Below, piece after piece: positions 3,384 to 5,821 of a stretch of 5,821 nt of DNA (its first letter is position 1; each line of letters begins with the position of its first letter). This stretch comes from Candidatus Bathyarchaeota archaeon (GTDB lineage Archaea; Thermoproteota; Bathyarchaeia; TCS64), in the NCBI GenBank assembly GCA_030601645.1, contig JAUWBQ010000119.1:1-5821 (forward strand), given 5' to 3'. The notes beneath the pieces were generated by a model that saw only the letters and a program-made list of their open reading frames with translations, had not been told where the DNA came from and made no database searches. The position numbers and the translations under genes were made by a program.

Positions 3384-5078
3384 ATGGTTGAGATGTCAGG
3401 CGCCAGAGCCTTCGTCGAGGCCCTGGGGCGGGAGGGCGTAGAGACCCTGTTCGGGGTCACCGGCGGGGCGATCCTGCCCATATGCGACGAGCTCTGGAGC
3501 TCGGACCTCAGGTTCGTTGTGGCCCGCCACGAGCAGGGCGCGGTCCACATGGCCGACGGCTTCGCAAGGGCCAGCGGGAGGGTGGGAGTCTGTCTCGCCA
3601 CCTCGGGGCCGGGCGCGACCAACCTCGTCACGGGGGTCGCCACTGCGAACATAGACTCGTCGCCGGTGGTGGCCTTCACGGGCCAGGTGCCCCTGAGCAT
3701 GGTGGGGACCGACGCATTCCAAGAGGTGGACATCATCGGCATCACCGCCTCTGCCACCAAGTACAACCTCCAGGTGAGGAGTCCCTCAGAGATCCCCCAT
3801 GCGGTGAAATCCGCGTTCTACATAGCGTCCACGGGCCGCCACGGGGCCGTCCTGGTGGACATGCCCAAGGACATCCAGATCGCCATCGATGAGATGGAGT
3901 TCCCCGAGAAGGTGGCCTTCAGGGGCTACGAGCCGAACCCGGAGCCCAGCCCTCGGGAGATGGACTGGGCGGCGACCCTCCTCTCCAAGGCCCAGAGGCC
4001 GGTCATCATGGCCGGGGGCGGGGTCATAGCCTCAAATGCCTCGGCGGAGCTGGTGAAGCTGGCCGACATGCTGGTGGCGCCGGTGACCACGACCCTGATG
4101 GGGAAGGGGGCCATATCCAGCGACCACCCCCTCTTCACAGGCCTCTGCGGGATGCACGGGACGGGAGAGGCGAACCTCATAGTCTCGGACGCCGACGTCC
4201 TCCTCGTGGTAGGTGCCAGAATGTCCGACAGGACCACCGCGCGCCTTGAGGACTTCTCGCCCGGAGCAAAGGTTGTTCACATCGACATCGACAAGAGCGA
4301 GGTGGACAAGAACGTGGAGACGGTGACCCGGGTCATCGGCGACGCCAGACTAGCCTTGAACGGCATCATCGAGCGGCTCTCCCGGATGGCTGTGGACAGG
4401 CAGACAAACGGCGCATGGCTCAAGAAGATGGAGACGTTCAGGGAGCAGTACACGCCCCAAGAGCTCCCCAGCAACCCATACATGAAAGCCCCCGCCGTGA
4501 TGAAATCTCTCAGGAAGGTCCTGCCCAGGGACGCCCTTGTCACCACCGAGGTGGGCCAGAACCAGATGTGGGCCGCCCTATACTTCGACGTCTACGCTCC
4601 CAGGACCTTCTTCAGCTCCGGAGGCCTGGGAACCATGGGCTGGGGCTTCCCCGCCGCCATCGGGGCGAAGGCCGCAAGGCCCGACCTGCCCGTGGTGGAC
4701 ATCGCGGGTGACGGGAGCTTCGGGATGACCGAGAACAACCTCGCCACCTGCGTCGAGGAGGAGCTACCTGTGGTGGTCGTGGTCCTCAACAACCGGATGC
4801 TGGGCATGGTGGCCCAGTGGCAGAGGCTCTTCTACGGTCGGAGGTACATGGCCGTCGACCTCGGCAAGTCGCCGGACTTCGTCAAGCTGGCGGAGGCCTA
4901 TGGGGCGGTGGGCGTCAGGCCCGAGACCCTGGAGGAGTTCGAGAGGGTGGTGAAGACTGCGATCGACGACAACGTGACCACGGTCGTAGACGTGATGATC
5001 GACCCCGAGGAGAACGTGTTTCCCATGGTGCCCCCGGGCAAGGGGCTCAGGGACATCCTGGTGGAGGCGGACTATTGA
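3384..5078 (+). CDS. ilvB: Acetolactate synthase large (catalytic) subunit
   Basis: ThDP-dependent acetohydroxyacid synthase. It condenses two pyruvates to 2-acetolactate, or pyruvate with 2-oxobutyrate to acetohydroxybutyrate, the first common step to valine/leucine and isoleucine. The 564 residues show the usual three domains. The N-terminal ThDP domain (about 1-165) has catalytic E50 in RHEQGAVHMADGFAR, SGPGATNLVTG, and TGQVPLSMVGTDAFQE. The central FAD/nucleotide domain (about 187-320) has TTLMGKGAISSDHPLFTG, GMHGT and VGARMSDR. The C-terminal ThDP domain (about 380-530) has GDGSF (442-446) and LNN (468-470), the Mg/ThDP motif, followed by MVAQWQRLFYGRRY. W479 there matches the herbicide-site Trp of plant AHAS. 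GVTGG at 24-28 has Thr where Pro is common. The end ENVFPMVPPGKGL is standard. The stop overlaps the ilvN start by 2 bases. Related decarboxylases or oxalyl-CoA enzymes are unlikely given the motifs and the ilvN/ilvC neighbours. Confidence 0.96.
   Translation: MVEMSGARAFVEALGREGVETLFGVTGGAILPICDELWSSDLRFVVARHEQGAVHMADGFARASGRVGVCLATSGPGATNLVTGVATANIDSSPVVAFTGQVPLSMVGTDAFQEVDIIGITASATKYNLQVRSPSEIPHAVKSAFYIASTGRHGAVLVDMPKDIQIAIDEMEFPEKVAFRGYEPNPEPSPREMDWAATLLSKAQRPVIMAGGGVIASNASAELVKLADMLVAPVTTTLMGKGAISSDHPLFTGLCGMHGTGEANLIVSDADVLLVVGARMSDRTTARLEDFSPGAKVVHIDIDKSEVDKNVETVTRVIGDARLALNGIIERLSRMAVDRQTNGAWLKKMETFREQYTPQELPSNPYMKAPAVMKSLRKVLPRDALVTTEVGQNQMWAALYFDVYAPRTFFSSGGLGTMGWGFPAAIGAKAARPDLPVVDIAGDGSFGMTENNLATCVEEELPVVVVVLNNRMLGMVAQWQRLFYGRRYMAVDLGKSPDFVKLAEAYGAVGVRPETLEEFERVVKTAIDDNVTTVVDVMIDPEENVFPMVPPGKGLRDILVEADY
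5063..5067 (+). promoter_or_regulatory. Ribosome-binding site of ilvN supporting a TTG start
   Basis: GGAGG lies inside the end of ilvB, 7 nt before TTG at 5075-5077. The TTG shares two bases with the ilvB stop (TTGA). No ATG or GTG in the ilvN frame lies close enough to give the conserved N-terminus, so this site decides the start. Confidence 0.7.
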
Positions 5079-5569
5079 CGCAACTCTGCACCATAGCCTT
5101 CCTGGTGGAGAACAAACCCGGGGTCCTCTTCAACGTGTCCAACATGTTCAGGCGGAGGGGTTACAACATCGAGAGCATCTCCGTGGGGCCCGTGGAGGAC
5201 TCCGAGCTGGCCCGGATGACTGTCTCGGTGGAGGCCAACAGCAGGGTCCTAAACCAGATCGTGGAGCAGCTGGACAAGATGGTGGAGGTCATCAAGGTGA
5301 AGCGCCTCGACCCGATGCGCAGCATCATGAGGGAGATGCTCCTCATCAAGCTGGACACCAGCGACCCCATGGCCAGGGAGGAGACCCTGAAGCACGTGAA
5401 CGCGTTCCACGGCCTCATCCTCTACATAGACACAGAGTGCATCATAGCCGAGGTCACGGGGGAGCCCGAGGCCATAGACGATTTCATAGAGAAAACACGC
5501 TCGATAGGCATCGAGGAACTCTCGAGGACGGGAGTCACCGCCCTGGAGAAGGGGCGGCTCAACCTATAG
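5075..5569 (+). CDS. ilvN: Acetolactate synthase small (regulatory) subunit
   Basis: Regulatory partner of IlvB; it activates the catalytic subunit and normally confers feedback inhibition by valine or other branched-chain amino acids. The 164 residues fit the family. An ACT domain at about 4-77 contains FLVENKPGVLFNVSNMF (9-25), RRRGYNIESISVGP (26-39) and RMTVSV. A C-terminal AHAS-small-subunit domain (about 85-160) has REMLLIK and ends in SRTGVTALEKGR. N13, G16 and N31 align with the effector-site N11, G14 and N29 of E. coli IlvH, so the enzyme is predicted to remain feedback-sensitive. Translation starts at TTG 5075, overlapping the ilvB TGA, with GGAGG at 5063-5067. The overlap suggests translational coupling and equimolar synthesis of the two subunits. 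ilvC follows after 10 bp. Confidence 0.95.
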   Translation: MTQLCTIAFLVENKPGVLFNVSNMFRRRGYNIESISVGPVEDSELARMTVSVEANSRVLNQIVEQLDKMVEVIKVKRLDPMRSIMREMLLIKLDTSDPMAREETLKHVNAFHGLILYIDTECIIAEVTGEPEAIDDFIEKTRSIGIEELSRTGVTALEKGRLNL

Positions 5570-5573
5570 GTGA
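5569..5573 (+). promoter_or_regulatory. Ribosome-binding site of ilvC overlapping the ilvN stop
   Basis: GGTGA starts on the last base of the ilvN TAG and lies 6 nt before ATG 5580. It leaves no room for the in-frame ATG at 5574, so 5580 is preferred. Confidence 0.65.
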
Positions 5574-5579
5574 ATGGAC

Positions 5580-5821
5580 ATGGTGAAAGTATACCACGAC
5601 CCGGACATAGACGAGAAGGTACTCGAAGGGAAGAAGGTGGCCGTCATCGGATACGGCAGCCAGGGGAGGGCCCAGGCCCTGAACATGAGGGACTCGGGGG
5701 TCGACGTCGTCGTCGGCCTGAGGCCGGGGAAGTCATGGGACAGAGCGGTGGCCGAGGGTATGGAGGTCAAGTCCGTGCTGGACGCAGCCGCCGAGGCCGA
5801 CGTCGTCCTTATGCTCATCCC
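5580..5821 (+). CDS. ilvC: Ketol-acid reductoisomerase, N-terminal part (cut by window edge)
   Basis: Uses NADPH and Mg to isomerise and reduce 2-acetolactate and acetohydroxybutyrate to the dihydroxy acids, the step after IlvBN. Only the first 80 residues are visible. They comprise a short lead [11 protein letters not shown], the Rossmann motif [20 protein letters not shown] (20-39) with GYGSQG at 24-29, and [14 protein letters not shown] (43-56). R48 and S52 in the beta2-alphaB loop are the type of residues that bind the NADPH 2'-phosphate, so NADPH preference is likely. The catalytic C-terminal domain lies outside the window. The ATG at 5580 follows GGTGA by 6 nt; an in-frame ATG at 5574 would add Met-Asp only. 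It follows ilvN by 10 bp as the third gene of the operon. Confidence 0.94.
   Translation, partial: MVKVYHDPDIDEKVLEGKKVAVIGYGSQGRAQALNMRDSGVDVVVGLRPGKSWDRAVAEGMEVKSVLDAAAEADVVLMLI

Noticed and set aside
3368..3391. Six-codon ORF MESGHG overlapping the ilvB start
   Set aside because: It has no SD of its own, and its second and third codons are the ilvB SD. It is too short to support.
4817..5074. N-terminal extension of the ilvN frame into ilvB
   Set aside because: The first 86 residues are an out-of-frame reading of ilvB. The ACT domain begins right after TTG 5075, which has a proper SD.
5564..5818. Minus-strand open frame opposite ilvC
   Set aside because: It is antisense to the clear Rossmann motif of ilvC; Ser/Thr-rich translation typical of a shadow frame.

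Overview
The window looks archaeal. The strongest evidence is an adjacent pair of genes, phosphopantothenate synthetase (4-phosphopantoate--beta-alanine ligase) and pantoate kinase. Together they form the archaeal replacement for the PanC/PanK steps of coenzyme A synthesis. Supporting signs are TATA boxes about 26 bp before leaderless or short-leader starts, GGAGG or GGTGA ribosome-binding sites inside operons, T-tract terminators and a standalone EF-Tu domain-2-like protein. The coding DNA is GC-rich and the intergenic DNA is clearly more AT-rich. The lineage cannot be fixed from this sequence; a Bathyarchaeia-like or other mesophilic or uncultured archaeon is only a guess.

Layout. Positions 1-2730 are read on the minus strand. 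A ThrC-family PLP enzyme (2730 to 1513) comes first, followed by phosphopantothenate synthetase (1396 to 602) and a pantoate kinase gene that runs off the left edge (554 to 1). The enzyme gene appears to end in a hairpin plus T-tract whose T-tract is also the TATA box for the CoA genes. Those genes have a structured leader of about 70 nt. Positions 2731-2865 form a divergent promoter region. From there a small EF-Tu domain-2-like protein (2866-3126) is read on the plus strand. A 257-bp regulatory-looking intergenic region follows (3127-3383). It has candidate TATA boxes, a near-perfect 16-bp direct repeat at a 45-bp period, a short GC hairpin and a GTCCC/GGGAC dyad. Next come ilvB (3384-5078), ilvN (5075-5569) and the start of ilvC (from 5580, cut by the right edge). 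These are tightly packed and clearly one operon.

How the genes fit together. IlvBN and IlvC make dihydroxyisovalerate and dihydroxymethylvalerate, the route to valine, leucine and isoleucine. Threonine, made by ThrC, can feed 2-oxobutyrate into the isoleucine branch. 2-Oxoisovalerate from the valine branch is the precursor of pantoate, the substrate of pantoate kinase. The window is therefore a metabolic neighbourhood of branched-chain amino acids, threonine and CoA, split over two strands.

Nothing here is a clearly new system. The parts most worth a second look are the ilvB leader with its duplicated SD-ATG units, the phosphopantothenate synthetase leader with mutually exclusive stems, and the Lys-Ala-Arg-Gly active-site motif of the threonine synthase-like enzyme.
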